Counted from the stretch's first letter, positions 48,113 to 60,818 are shown. The stretch is DNA of 64,000 nucleotides from Episyrphus balteatus (GCF_945859705.1 NC_079135.1:78376253-78440252), one strand, 5' to 3'. Translations and numbers: made by a program. Notes: generated from the letters alone by a model not told the origin.

Positions 48113-48604
48113 ATGTTTTATGTTTTATGTTAAATTTTTTAAGTTTTATGTTTTATGTTTTATGTTTTATGTTTTATGTTTTATGTTTAATGTTTTATGT
48201 TTTATGTTTTATGTTTTATGTTTTATGTTTTATGTTTTATGTTTTATGTTTTATGCTTTATGTTTTATGTTTTATGTTTTATGTTTTATGTTTTATGTTG
48301 TATGTTGTACGTTGTACGTTGTATGTTGTATGTTTTATGTTTATGTTTTACGTTTTATGTTTTATGTTTTATGTTTTATGTTTTATGTTTTATGTTTTAT
48401 GTTTTATGTTTTATGTTTTATGTTTTATGTTTTATGTTTTATGTTTTATGTTTTATGTTTTATATTTTATATTTTATATTTTATGTTTTATGTTTTATGT
48501 TTTTTGTTTTACGTTTTATGTTTTACGTTTTATGTTTTATGTTTTACGTTTTATGTTTTACGTTTTATGTTTTACGTTTTATGTTTTACGTTTTATGTTT
48601 TACA
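48113..48604. repeat. TTTTATG heptamer minisatellite, about 70 units
   Basis: The array is a 7-bp tandem repeat, TTTTATG, running about 490 bp. Variant units are clustered: a GTTGTACG/GTTGTATG block near 48297-48332, three TTTTATA units near 48460-48481, and alternating TTTTACG-TTTTATG (a 14-bp higher-order unit) from about 48506 to the end. Since 7 is not a multiple of 3 and the unit lacks stops, all three plus-strand frames stay open with the peptide FYVLCFM repeated. These are not genes. Confidence 0.97.
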
Positions 48605-50989
48605 CCCGAAAGTTAGAAGTATGGCTTTCAACGTAAGTCAATATTCCTCAAAAACACGCAAAAGTTGAAAGATTTCAACTTTTTTTAAGCACTTTCTTCT
48701 TCTTCCTTTTTGATGCTTTAATCATTCACATAACTAATATTCAACGATAAGAAAACGTAAATTACTCACGCTATCTTTTGTAGATTAACATGTCCATTAT
48801 CTTTCCAGTGATTAAAGAAAAGATTCCCTCATTTATTATGGATAAAATATATCTCTGCGACTTTGTTTTCCTTGAATCCTTTAAATCCTTCAACATTAAC
48901 CACAGTTAGGTGAACAACAACAAACTACTACCTAAAAAAAATAAACAATTTGCAGTCACCTTAAGGTGCGAACAATTCACTGCCTTGAGTTATTTACATA
49001 AAATGAACATATCGATTTTAACATAATTTATACATACCTACATATATACATTACACACCATATACACATTCATACATATGCATACGTGATAAAACCCACA
49101 TTATGAACCAGCCAACCAATAAAAACAAAAAAAAAATCCTATCATATGCTTCGACCACAAACCAACTTTCCAAAAGTCCCACGGGCTAAAAATTTGTAGG
49201 GATGGATACATACAGTTATTATAAATATGTATGTATGTGTATATTAGTGTAAATATCATTGTAGAACCACCAGAAACGATATGGGTATACCACACCGAAT
49301 AAATGCATACACAATAAATGTAGGTATGTAAGTGGATCTATCTATATGTACGACAAATATGTATTTTAAGTAATGTACACATTATGTTAAACGTAAACGT
49401 GACTACATTAAACGAAATCCTTAGCTTGCGGCAAGGTTGAATCCCGACAATACATGATTCACCACATACCAGAAAATACGCAATTTTTGTTTTATTTTTT
49501 TGTTTTATACCAACCACCCCCGCCACTGCTAACATTGCGATAGAAAAAAGAGTAAAAATTAGTTTCATTTTATTTTTTGAGTGTTGGAATCTTGTGTGTA
49601 CTTTTTCAAGGCAAGGATATTATTCCCGATAGACACTGCAAAAATGTTCATATATATACGTATACAGAAATACATTAAGATAGGGTGGCCAAAGTTGGAA
49701 CTTGGAAAACAAAAATACTAATGATTTTCTGCATAACAACTTTGGAAATTTACGAAAAGAAATCTGAAAGTCATGAGAAACTTAAACGATAAACTTATGA
49801 TGATAAAACGTTTCTAATGAATGCTTAAATCTTTTAAGCTGCTGACGTATACACGTATCAAGGACACAGTTTGATAAAATATTGGAAAATTTTCTTTTTG
49901 TTTTTTTTTTTTTTTATCTCCAATTGAATGCGTCTGTGTTTTTCATTCATTCAATATATTTCAGCTTTTCAGTAAAAACGAGGAAAGTCCTGGAACTTTG
50001 TAGGTTGTAGGAATTTTATTTCTTAGAGTTTTGCAAGAAAGGGGGAGATTTTGCTTGTTACGTTTCCATTGATTTTTATTCTCCATTTAACCTCAAAGTG
50101 ACAATAGAGTTAGCGTATCTATATAGTCTGCATATAGGTTCTAATAAACTATTTCAATTACCAGTAACCCATTTTCCAAAGTATTAAAGCATTTTACGAG
50201 ATTTCCCTAATTTAATGAAGAAATCTCATGTGTGGAAAATCTGGAAAAATGTACTTTATTTAAAAGAGTCGATTGAAAGATAATTTTACAAAAAAAAGAA
50301 AAATTCAATTTTTTTTTAACTTTTTTTTTTTAATAAATGCAATAAATGTAGTGAAATAAATTTGCTATAAATTATGTTAAGAAACATTCTTTTAATATTG
50401 TCAATAATAAGAAAGTTATAATAGGTCAAAAATATTGAGAAAATGCAGAAATCCGATATTTTTTATTTTTTCTTTTAGAAAAATACGTTTTTATTTTATA
50501 AGTGTACTTTATTTTAATGTTCGATTTTTTGCGATTTTTTTTTTATTGATTTCATTTTCTGACTTTTGAAAATTTAAAAAGAACTTTTTTTTTGGTTGAA
50601 ACCTTTATTATTGTTATTGTGGAAAAATAATGTCGAAAAGGGAAACAACAACAACGAAAAATGATGTTGGGATCGATTTTTCAAGCTTAAGTTTTTGAAA
50701 TTAAAATGATCAACTTTATTTTATACACTGAGGGAAGAAACCACCAACGAAAACCATAATAATTTCAAAATCAAAGTACAAAGTTTTTTTTTAATTTACA
50801 AAAAAAAAATAAACAACTTTAATAAACAAAAAGTCAAAATTGGCAACCACTGGCGATCGATACTACAACTCTTGATTCACTTGGTGAGTGCTTTATCATT
50901 AGGCTATAATTTTTTGAAAATAAGTGTGCAACTTAAGTTGAGGTCTGATAAGAACTTCAATTTTCTAAAAGTTTTTTCAATAATTTGAA
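48605..50989. other. AT-rich non-coding stretch
   Basis: TATACATA-type simple sequence occurs near 49020-49090. A single TAGGGTGGCC start at 49681 resembles a hAT-like end but has no partner. No gene is seen. Confidence 0.5.
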
Positions 50990-51227
50990 GTACATATCGT
51001 CGGTCTCATAAGGAAACCTCGTAACTCCACTTTTTTTCGAAAATGACTTTTGAATGCCATTAGAAAATAGAAAATATGTCAGCGGAGCTACCCAGAAAAT
51101 TTGAAGTCATTCCGAAAACTCTAAATAGAATTAAATTCAATTTTTGTTTCTCTACTCTTTTGTCTCTCCTGTAAAATTTTGATTTGCGGAGTTACGAGGT
51201 TTCCTAATGAGGCCGACGATATGGTAC
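50990..51227. mobile_element. 238-bp MITE with a TIR of about 40 bp
   Basis: The left end GTACATATCGTCGGTCTC continues into GGAAACCTCGTAACTCC. The right end in reverse complement is GTACCATATCGTCGGCCTC, continuing into GGAAACCTCGTAACTCC. The inverted repeats differ at only a few positions. The interior is unique and non-coding. The flanks show no certain target duplication, because the ATAT next to CGTCGG is itself palindromic. Confidence 0.78.
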
Positions 51228-53179
51228 ATTGGTAGGAGATCGATCTGCCTAGAGCAGTTTAGACAAGAAACATATTAAAATTAAATTCATATATTTTGTT
51301 TGAAATTCCTTTTTGATTCAAAATGTTTCTCGATCTGAGAATTAAAAAACGAAAACACTGGTTGAGAGATCAATCATCTAGACACGGTTCTGATTCCAGG
51401 AACAATGTTCAACATATTTCCCTTGATGTTTCTTTAGTGTTCTGTTAAAATCTCCAAGGAGAATTGTAACATTATTCTTCATAATCCGAGATCTTTGCTT
51501 TCTTATAGAGGCATTAAATTCCAGCTATGTTATTAAAATAACAAAATTTTGCCAATATTTTTTCGCTTATCCTTAGACATAGTAGTATTTTTTTATCTGA
51601 TAATGGCTGTCGTCGTCAGAAGGCGTATTTCTTCCCCACAAATGCAATAACAATAATTATTTCATGTTTACCAAAACTCTTAACTAAGACGAGAAGAAAA
51701 CTTTATGTTGAAGCAAAGTCCTTCAAAAATTTTATTTTTTCCCTCAAAATATGAAGAAAAAAAAAACATGAAACCTACAAAAACAGGAACACGACTAAGA
51801 CCACAACTACATCCTAAAAACCTAACATAACATTTAATGCACGAAAAGTTTCGCAGAAGAAAATAAGAAAAACTATACAATAGAATTGTCGCCAAAGAAC
51901 CTTTCGACATGGAAAAACCTTCATTGTTGTACGTCTCTCTATCTCTACTATGCTGAAAATTTCCTTTTTTATACTTTTCTTTTTTGTTGTATATTACATG
52001 TGACAAGTCTATATGTGTGTGTGTGTGTATTATTATATTTCTTCTTTTTTTTAATGGGTATGTTATGTACCAAGTGATGTTAGGAAGAAGAAAAACTTTT
52101 TATATGTATATATACGATGTAGTTAGTGCTGCTCAAGAACTAATTCTAATTTCATGTTTGGGATACTTGTGATGTCTCTTGTAATGCATTTTATACGAAG
52201 ACTACGACAACGATGACTTCAGAAAATGAGAGCATACTTAGAAGAAATTGTAGAACGAAGAGTATTTTTGTCCTTCCAGGAAGATAATCTGATATAATCT
52301 TTTTTTTTTTTTTTGTTCATTCTTTATTTTATATATCTTGCATAAGAATGAAAATACAACGGTGAATGAATGAAACATTATAATTTTATATTGTAGGCAA
52401 AAACTTGAGAAATAAAATGTTAAAAGAGATGCACAAAATTTTAATAATGCAGAATTTGGAGGTCAGTGCATTTGGACATTTTTTAAAAATTAGGGTCATT
52501 ATGTCATGGTTGATGGCTTTTGCAGATGAATTAACTGAAGGTTCTGTGTTGAGCATTATATATTTCTATTTTTAAAAATAGGTAGGATTAGTAAAAGGAG
52601 GTTACTTAAGGATATAGTTTCTAATGAAAAGTATAGGCTCTTCTTATCCACATGAAATATCAACATACCTACTTCAATTAAATCTTGGACTAATTTTCGG
52701 TATTTTTATAAAAAAAAAAAAAAATATTGGGCCGTCAAAAAGATGAAATCAATCTCTATGCTAAATTATAAGGTGTTTTGGGATCGATCTCAATAAAAAT
52801 ACACAGACCAAACACTTCAAAATTTATTTTTTTATTTTCTGGCAAAAAAAAAAACAAAAAAAAATTTAGTTTTCAATATCACGTTGTGTCATTTTTAAAT
52901 TTAAAAAATTTCTCGGTTTGTGTCAACAGCGTACAAGGCTAAAAAAGATATTTTTAACTAAGTTTATATGTTTAAAATACATTAAAATTAAATTTAAACA
53001 CAAATAATATTAAAAAAAATACGTATACACCACAGTGAACATTTACTTTTACCTACTTTATAAATTCATATTCATTTTATTCAATATTTTCTTTTTTGAC
53101 TAAGCAACTCTGTATTGGTTAAATTTTCGGTAAGGTAACCCTGCACTCCTGATTAAGGATCGTAGAGATGTTAGAGATT
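51228..53179. other. AT-rich non-coding stretch, no feature recognised
   Basis: No coding signal is convincing. There is a short TG run near 52016 and A/T tracts. Open frames here are low-complexity. Confidence 0.5.
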
Positions 53180-53575
53180 TTTTTTTCAAACTGTCTTAAA
53201 CAATTAAGTGCTTAACTAATTTAAGTTAAGTTACCCCTTTTTTTTTTTGAAGAATTTTCCGAGATTTTTCATTAATAAAAAATATTTTCATTTTCCATAC
53301 AAAATTCGTGTTCTGCTAACTTGAATTTGGATTTTTTCAAAAATTTCCACTTTTTTCGAGAAAATTCGACTTAAATAATTGAATGTTCGACTAATTTGAA
53401 TTAAAACAAAAAAAATTAAATTTTTTGAAAAATCCAAATTCAAGTTAGCAGAACACAAATTTGTATGGAAAATGAAAATATTTCTTATTAATAAAAAATC
53501 TCGGAAAATTCTTCGGAAAATGGGGTACTTAACTTAAATTAGTTAAGCACTTAATTATTTAAGACAGTTTGAAAA
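53180..53575. mobile_element. Foldback repeat of about 400 bp
   Basis: The arms, about 53180-53345 and 53419-53575, mirror each other: CAAACTGTCTTAAACAATTA, CTTAACTAATTTAAGTTAAG, CATTTTCCATACAAA, TTCTGCTAACTTGAATTTGG. The loop is about 73 bp. To the right (53640-53770) further AGCACTTAATTAGCAC-like and CTGCTAACTTGAG words recur, so the full element may reach about 53770. There is no coding content. Confidence 0.72.
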
Positions 53576-54552
53576 AAAAAAAATTTTTTTCGAAAATCAC
53601 AGAAAAAAAATTATTTTTGGAAAAATTTTTTTTTAGATTCGTAGAGCACTTAACTAGCACCTTAATATTATACCAGCACTTAATTTAATTTTGGGGCACT
53701 TAATTAGCACTAAAAGATCCAATAACAAAACATTTGTTCTGCTGACCTTGCTCTGCTAACTTGAGAGAGATTATTATCTTAGAGCCATTTTCTGCTCTTC
53801 GTTGAACTCAACTGAAAATTTTTATTATGGATTTTTTTTTTTTTTATTTATTTATGAAAATCTTTCAATTCCAGAGTTCTTTAACTTGAGATTATCCATC
53901 GAATCATAATTTGTTTATAAAGTTTATTTTTGTTTTGAACATTTTGGTTGATAAGATATCGTTGTAAAAAGAACAAAAAAGTAAGATTTTTTAAGAGCTT
54001 CTTTTTCACTTATTTTTAATTTAGTTTCTAATTTCAAGATAATTGACACTTTTGATCTAAAAATTGGGAATTAAACAAACAATTAAAGAAAAAATGGCTT
54101 TAAGAAGCTTTTTTAAAAAAGAAGAGTGCCTATGCCGATTGTTTGTATATCATTTCAAAATTATAATGCATTTATTTTTATAAAATCTATTTGCACCAAA
54201 TAAAAAAAAAATATTGTCCGACGAGTTTAATTTATTTTTAAAACTAATTTTACACAGAAAATGCACAAATATATAAAAAACCAATGATATAAATGATTAC
54301 TTTTCTATTGGAACTGATTTTTATTTTTTGAACTCGAGAGCTGAAAAATGTTGTAAATACCTAGTATTATGTGGTGCCAAAACTACATAATTATTTTTTC
54401 TCTAGTTTCAAATGAAGACATTTGTGTTGTTCAAAACCATAAGGAACAATTAAAAAAATCAAATTTTTAAACGTGACTCCTTAGTCCTTAACATTTTGAA
54501 AAACTTTTGAAGTTTGTTTTGCCACTTGAATGACAATTACTTCCTTTTATAT
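53576..54552. other. AT-rich non-coding stretch
   Basis: The first 200 bp carry GCACTTAA repeats related to the preceding foldback. The rest shows nothing recognisable. Confidence 0.5.
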
Positions 54553-54560
54553 ATGTACAT

Positions 54561-55351
54561 TAGGGTGGGTAAAAAAAATTGAAATTCTTTTTTTTTTTGA
54601 TTTGGTACTCCGAAAAAATCGATTGCTAGACACCTCTAGAATATACACACCAAATAAAGCTCTTAATATTAATGAGAATGTCTTATTAACTTTTTTCATT
54701 AATCTAACCATTCTAAAGATATTCGAGGTCATAGTTAAAAAATTTTCTAATTTTTTATAGAACGTTTAAGCCTCTACAAGAATATATCTTGCTAATTTGA
54801 AAATAATGAATTTTCAGTGAATAAGAAAATTTTAAAAAGTAAAAAATGTTTTTTATAATTTTTTTTTAACTTTGACCTCGAATATCTTTAGAATGGTTAG
54901 ATAAATAAAAAAAAGTTAATAAGACCTTTTTTGTGAAACAATCTTTTTCCTACAAGAATATGTCTTGCGCGTTTGATTATTATAATTTTTCAAGTTGTTA
55001 CAAAATTAAGAACAAAAAACGAATTTTTAAAGATTTTCTCGATTTTTGGACCTCAAATATCTATTAAACGGTTAGATTAACAAAAAAAAGTGCACAAGGC
55101 TTTTTTTGTAGAGCGTTCAATTTTCTACAAGAATATGTAAAGAAATTTGCTAAAAAATCGATTTAAAAAAAAATGATTTTTTTTAGTAGAAGCTTGATGT
55201 AAAAATGGAAAATTGCGAAGCGGAGGACCTTCCCATTAATACTAAGAGCGCATATTTGGTGTGTATATTCTAGAGGTGTCTAGCAATCGATTTTTCGGAG
55301 TACCAAATCAAAAAAAAAAAAAGAATTTCGATTTTTTTTTGACCCACCCTA
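54561..55351. mobile_element. hAT-type MITE, 791 bp, with 8-bp target duplication
   Basis: Ends of about 115 bp are inverted repeats starting TAGGGTGGGT, then AAATTC, GATTTGGTACTCCGAAAAA and CAATCGATTGCTAGACACC-like sequence, to TATTAATG. TAGGG fits the hAT terminal pattern YARNG. The exact 8-bp duplication ATGTACAT flanks both ends (54553-54560 and 55352-55359). The interior has three repeats of a segment with GACCTC(G/A)AATATCT and GGTTAGAT, the first inverted relative to the other two, each followed by CTACAAGAATAT. No transposase is present. Confidence 0.9.
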
Positions 55352-55359
55352 ATGTACAT

Positions 55360-58300
55360 CCAAAACTGAAATATGAAATTCTCCATACTATTAAAAAATA
55401 TCAGCTAGTATGGACGGAATCTATCCATTTGTGTTCACTAGCTCTTCATTAAGCAAATAAAAATCCCATCACCACACACAAGTTGCTTCAATATAAAACC
55501 CTCTTAAAACTAAAGCGATGTTTTTTTCTTTAAAAAATCGAAGAAAAAAATCCGCCGACTAATCCAAATATTTAATATCAAAAGAAAAAAAAAATAATTG
55601 TAACATTTTTCTTGTGACACTGACATGACACACAAATAAACAAAACATTGTCTTAAGAAATTTCCCCCCAATAAGAAATCAATATGTTCTCTATTGAAAT
55701 GCAACGCCTCTAAGATCTAATCTTCTTCATATACCTACACACAATTTCATAAACAAATACCCAATAAGATAGCGCAATAAATCCAAAGTTAAACTTCTCA
55801 ACTATATCGCCACGTAAATGAAATTGTTTCTCGAGATTGCCTTCAGAAGCTAAACCAAACAAAACACAACACAACTATTTTACCAACCATCATGCCTTGC
55901 ATATATGCAGCCTGTGTCTCATCATTTTTGGGAAACACCAGATGTTTGTTTAAATTCCCACTAACATGTGTTTCATTAGACACACACAAAAACATTTCAC
56001 ACTTCTTGTTCTTGTTCCAAGGCTGGCCTGAGAGTATGAGATTTGCCTTTTGTCTAATAGTCTATATATCCGTAACAAAACTGTAATGTCTAGATGTTAT
56101 GTGGCTAGAATTCCAAAGAATTCAAATTATTTAATTTCGACCACACATGTTTGGCTTTTGGCAATTTCATAATTTATTAGTTACACGAGAAGAGGCCAGA
56201 GTAAGCCGACGTTAAAGAAGCATTATAGGAGGGTGTTGAAATTAATTATTCTTTCAAAAGAGTATTTCCATTAAAAATATTGTGTTAGTTTCTTTTTTTA
56301 CACCAAAACTCTTTTAAATGAAAAAATTAATTGAAAAAAAAACTACTTCGGGCCCTCTTGAGATTGATTAGGAGAACAAGAATCGTATGAAGATCTCAGA
56401 AGATTGTGAGGTCCCACTTGAATCTTTCAATACGTTAAGAAGCTGCAGTCATCAGTTGAACAACAAAAAAACCACTTAACCCATCAAAGTGCGTGTTGAT
56501 GTTGTCGTTCTTATTGTCGTCGTGTTAAATGTTTCTTTTTTTACATCTTTATCAGTACATTTTTAATGCAAGTACTTAAAGTTGAAAAAATTTGTATTTC
56601 TGATTGAGATAATCAATTAACCTATACATCCCCTTCTGTAACACTTTTTATTCATCCCCATTCATCAGCCGCATAAAGTCTCACACTGGGACCGAATGAC
56701 ATAATAATTGAACTGGAAACAAATCTACTATCTGCTGCTAGGGTTTGATTTTAATATTTTAGAGTACCTACACAAATTATTCCACACGAATATAACTGTT
56801 TTAATTAATAAAAGTTCTAAAGTGGATTTGTCTGTTGTTCAAAACTTTGGATATGATTCAAATTAGGGGTTTTGTAAATTTGTTGAAGTGACAAATACTG
56901 TTGACTGAAGGATTGTTGAAAGGTTTTTCAACAAGGTCACAACTATTTTCTATTTAAATTAAACGCAGAAATATTAAAATTCAAGTTCAAGCTTTATTTT
57001 GAAAACTGCTTATGCACACAGAGTCGGTATTAGGATCAAATTATAGACACTTAATTAGATTAAAAAACGTTTGACATTTTTTTTTTATAAAATCTGTTGG
57101 GGCTAAAATCGATACCCATCACCTATTCATCAATTTCAAGGCCCCGTTGATTTAATAAATTAGTAAGAACGGCCTTCAATTTGATTTGTCTATGTCGAAG
57201 ATGAATCATATCTATTCGAGAAGACAGTTGTTATATGAATGATAATAAGGTAGATTTGTCCGTACGTGACGGTTAATTTGTATGTACGTGACGGATTATA
57301 ATACCAGGGACTTGTTTCAGAGCTTTTAGATCTTCATCAATGACCGTTCATGCATAAAACAATCCTTTCTAAGCATCAAAAGGTGCTGCTCATTGGACTT
57401 TTCGAACCACTTTTTTTTTAAATTTGCATTATTTTTTAGCCCATAAAAAGTATTACCAAAGTTCAATGGAATTCAACTGCTGATTTTCAAAACGATGATG
57501 TATTTACTGTAGCTTATGTAGTTAATTTTGCTGGCGTGAAACAGACCCCTGGTTGGTAGATAAAATCTGGCATTTGAAACTGCAATTTATAGTAAGATAC
57601 CCTGTCTTCGAGAACTTGAACACCGTTTTTGTTCCTTGCTTTAAATGTCATCGTTTCCGTTTTCCCAGAATTCAAGTTTTAGCCTTTTCCTCTTTTTATT
57701 TCTCAAGTTTCAAATATTAAATAATTAAATTGTTAACTTCTTTGTCACTTTATCCCAATGTGCCTACTTTACGATAGTCTTTCACATCTTTCCAACAATA
57801 AAATTTATATAAATGAGGCCAGAGCACACCATAAAGTACTCTGTGCTTTTCGAACAATACAATTTTCTATATATACATCCATACTTACATTATTCTGGAG
57901 GAGTGGGATAACTATACCTAAGATAGAGAGAGAATAGATTATCTCTTAACTATCTTAAGAAGAAGAAAACAAAAAAGAAAAGGGCTTTACTATGAATGGA
58001 CAAAGCTTAAAAACTGTGAAAAATTGATTAGTTTCATTAATGCATTTCCGGATTATTTCTTTCTTTCTTGTCTTTTTTTATTTTTTTGTTGGGCGTTTTG
58101 TTTTGTAGGTGGGTTATCAGTCATTTTATGTTTGATTGTCTTGGGAACGTGTTAGTTGAATTTGAGTTAATAAGAACGAAGAAAATTGATTACACAAGAA
58201 GAATCTCAAGAGATGTTCTTTTTTTTTTTCTTTTTAAGAATAAGGGATTTATTGGTGTTTAAAAATAAAAACTCATATTTTCATCTTTTATGAGATTTTA

Positions 58301-58685
58301 AACTTGAAGAAATTTAATAGCTTTGATGTATGTATACGAATATACATAGGTCAAAAGCTAATAAAAGGTTCTTGATAACGAATTATAAATACTTCTGTTT
58401 TATTGAAAAACAAAAAACAACAAAAAATGAGTGGCTCGTGGGATGTTCAAAAGAAGTGATAATGTAAAAGAAAATTGCCTGCTTTTTCAACACATTGGAA
58501 AAAATGTCAGTTAAGGAAGGTCATCAATAAACAATACTATATATTTTGTAAGGACATTAATTTCTATATTGTTTTTCAAGAAACTACTCTGCATTTGTAC
58601 GATTTTTATATTTTATTGGCACTTTCTTCTTTTTAATTGGCTACAAACCTGAAAAAACTTCCGCCTTACAGCAGGAATACAATGG
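55360..58685. other. Non-coding stretch, few repeats
   Basis: No exon can be supported. A two-copy 22-bp tandem repeat lies near 57254-57298. The rest reads as unique AT-rich DNA. Confidence 0.5.
57254..57298. repeat. Two-copy 22-bp tandem repeat
   Basis: TTTGTCCGTACGTGACGGTT and TTTGTATGTACGTGACGGAT are adjacent, sharing a GTACGTGACGG core. Confidence 0.75.
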
Positions 58686-58740
58686 AGCCGGATCCGGAAC
58701 GGAACCGGAAAGCACGCACACAATGTGCTTTTTGACGTCA
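58686..58740. promoter_or_regulatory. GGAA (ETS-like) cluster beside a CRE palindrome
   Basis: GCCGGATCCGGAACGGAACC, then GGAAAGC, gives three CGGAA-type words in 26 bp, the core bound by ETS proteins. It is followed at 58733-58740 by TGACGTCA, the full CREB/ATF palindrome. The patch is markedly GC-rich against its surroundings. Regulatory function is inferred from motif identity only. Confidence 0.4.
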
Positions 58741-59493
58741 TTGATTCAATAGTAAATAAAATTATAGATTACAACCAAATCAAATTTCTCAGAAAATTAT
58801 TTTTTTTTTAAGCTTTGTCCTTTTAATTTTGTATTTCTTATTAACCTATTTATATATTTTTATTTAAATAAAAATTAAAAATGAATAACAGTGGGCAGAA
58901 CGAGAGTGGTTGTTTAAATTTAACTTTTATTCTCATTTTTTTTTCTAAGTCGAAGAAGAAATGATTTTCAATTCAAGAGGAATATCTTTTTCATTTAAAT
59001 CTTTAAACCATGTTTCATATAGAATCAACTCGAAAACCTATTATTTTTACACTGTTCACAAAAAATTAGGATCCATGTATTAGATGTAAAATGATCCCAG
59101 GAAGTCTTCAAGCTAAAAATACGATCTCTCAAAAAAAAAAATAGAACAAACCGACTAAGTTGGCATTGCCATGTTCAACGGAGAAATGGCTCCGTGAAGC
59201 CAGAACTGCGACCTCAAAATTTTTGAACCAAATTTGTCTAATTCGTTTGTCCACCGTTTGTCCATGTTTGTCCACCCAAAATTTTCGTTTGTCCACCCTT
59301 CAAAAAATTTTTAGAGCAAATTTTTTTTTTTATAGGAAGTCTGAAAAATGAAAAATCGTCTAAAACGCTCAAATTTTGAGATAGGCGTATAAAACCAACT
59401 GCAATCGTTTGTCATTTGGAAATGTCCCCTATGGGGCATAAGAGGCATTTCCAAATGCCCCATACGGAAATTCCCCGCGTGGGGCAGTTGAAA
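58741..59493. other. Non-coding stretch with TTTGTCCACC repeats and stacked palindromes
   Basis: TTTGTCCACC-like words recur near 59240-59300. At 59413-59480 there is a set of overlapping palindromes: CATTTGGAAATG, pairing also with CATTTCCAAATG, then CCCCTATGGGG and CCCCGCGTGGGG. This may be an insertion within, or the degraded front of, the Tc1 element that follows. Confidence 0.4.
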
Positions 59494-59955
59494 TGTGACC
59501 CGCAGTATAAAATATAGACTGCTAAGGATGGTGGGGCTAGTATTCTTGTTTGGGGATGTTTTTCTTGGCATGGTGTGGGGCCATTTCATCGGATAGAGGG
59601 TATTATGGACCACCTTAAGTACAAGGTGTCCCAAGGGACACTATTCTACCTTTTACTGAGAAGGAAATGCCTTTAAAGTGGACATTTCTACAGGATAACG
59701 ATCCAAAACATAAGACTAAGTCTGTGAAACAATTGCTATCCGTCCAAAAAATCGGTGTTATGGAATTGCCAAGCCAGTCCCCAGATCTGAATCCTGTTGA
59801 GGACTTGTAGAGTGATGTGGGAAAAGCGATTAATAGGTCTGATACCTCAAATTTAGACAAACTTTGGCATGAATTTCGACGAGCTTGGTACTCAGTACCT
59901 TTTGAACGATTTCGGAGTCTTTTTACGTCTATTATTTACGTCTATTTTTGTTTAT
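59494..59955 (+). pseudogene. Tc1-like transposase, C-terminal half, inactivated
   Basis: This is the remnant of a DDE transposase that cuts and pastes Tc1-type elements at TA. A first segment reads TAKDGGASILVWGCFSW then HGVGPFHRIEGIMD. After a frameshift near 59630 a second reads MPLKWTFLQDNDPKH, then SPDLNPVEDL, then WYSVPFERFRSLF. The second catalytic aspartate is at 59694-59696 and the glutamate at 59799-59801, 34 residues apart, giving the DD34E spacing of Tc1. A TAG at 59808-59810 replaces the usual tryptophan codon after the glutamate, and an earlier TAG lies near 59514. The N-terminal DNA-binding half and the first catalytic aspartate are missing, so it cannot be active. Confidence 0.93.
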
Positions 59956-60147
59956 TTGTTTTTGTTTTTAGGAAGTGTGCTATTTATTTTGTCCTAAAAA
60001 ACTTGAGCTGTATTAATGATTTTGTTGTTATTTTTTGTTAAAGAATTCAATGTACTTAATTTCTTTTTTAATGAATCAAATATATCTGTGTTCTTACTTT
60101 ACTTTTAAGTTAAAAAAGTGCGAAAAACTTTCATTTTAGAAATTTTA

Positions 60148-60179
60148 GGGTACATGTGCTATTTATTTTGTCGCCACTG
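60148..60179. mobile_element. Right end of the Tc1-like element
   Basis: GTGCTATTTATTTTGTCGCC, then ACTG, next to TA at 60180-60181, fits a Tc1-type terminal repeat (CAGT.. inward) with its TA target. The same TGTGCTATTTATTTTGTC word occurs inside at about 59978-59996. No matching left end was found, so the element is probably 5'-truncated. Confidence 0.6.
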
Positions 60180-60181
60180 TA

Positions 60182-60490
60182 TGTACGTGGAAGAATTATG
60201 ATCACATCGAGATTATAACAGAGCCGAATTTAAAAAAATGTTCATTATATTTTATATACAAAAAAATTTTTTTGACTCATTCACCATACAATTCAGAGGT
60301 GAAAAGTTATTCTAATGTTTCAATATTTATACAGCATTTAGTTACTTCTTCAGTTCAGATTGGTCATTTATTTCTCAAGATATAGCCCGAAAACGACAAA
60401 AAATACTTTGTTGAATATTTAATATTTATATAACGGCTTGATGTATAAATTTTTTTAAAAATATTTTTCTTACTTGAGTTATTTTTAATT
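60182..60490. other. AT-rich non-coding stretch
   Basis: Nothing recognisable is seen between the Tc1 end and the T/C tract. Confidence 0.5.
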
Positions 60491-60570
60491 TGTTTCTCCT
60501 TTTTTCCTTTTTTTCCTTTTTTTCTGCTTTTTTCTTTTTTTCAGCTTTTTTCTTTTCTTTTTTTTTTTTT

Positions 60571-60623
<53 letters not shown>

Positions 60624-60787
60624 CTTTTTTTCTTTTTTTTTCTTTTTTTTTCTTTTTTTTTCTTTTTTTCTTTTTTTTTTTCAGTTTTTTCTTTTTTTTC
60701 TTTTTTTTTTTTTTTTTCTTTTTTTTTCTTTTTTTTTCTTTTTTTTTCTTTTTTTTTCTTTTTTTTTTCCTTTTTTTTTCTTTTTTT

Positions 60788-60818
<31 letters not shown>

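Noticed and set aside
48030..48668. Long open frames of 139-212 codons across the heptamer array
   Set aside because: The TTTTATG unit has no stop in any plus-strand frame, so the frames are a by-product of the repeat. The peptides are only FYVLCFM copies.
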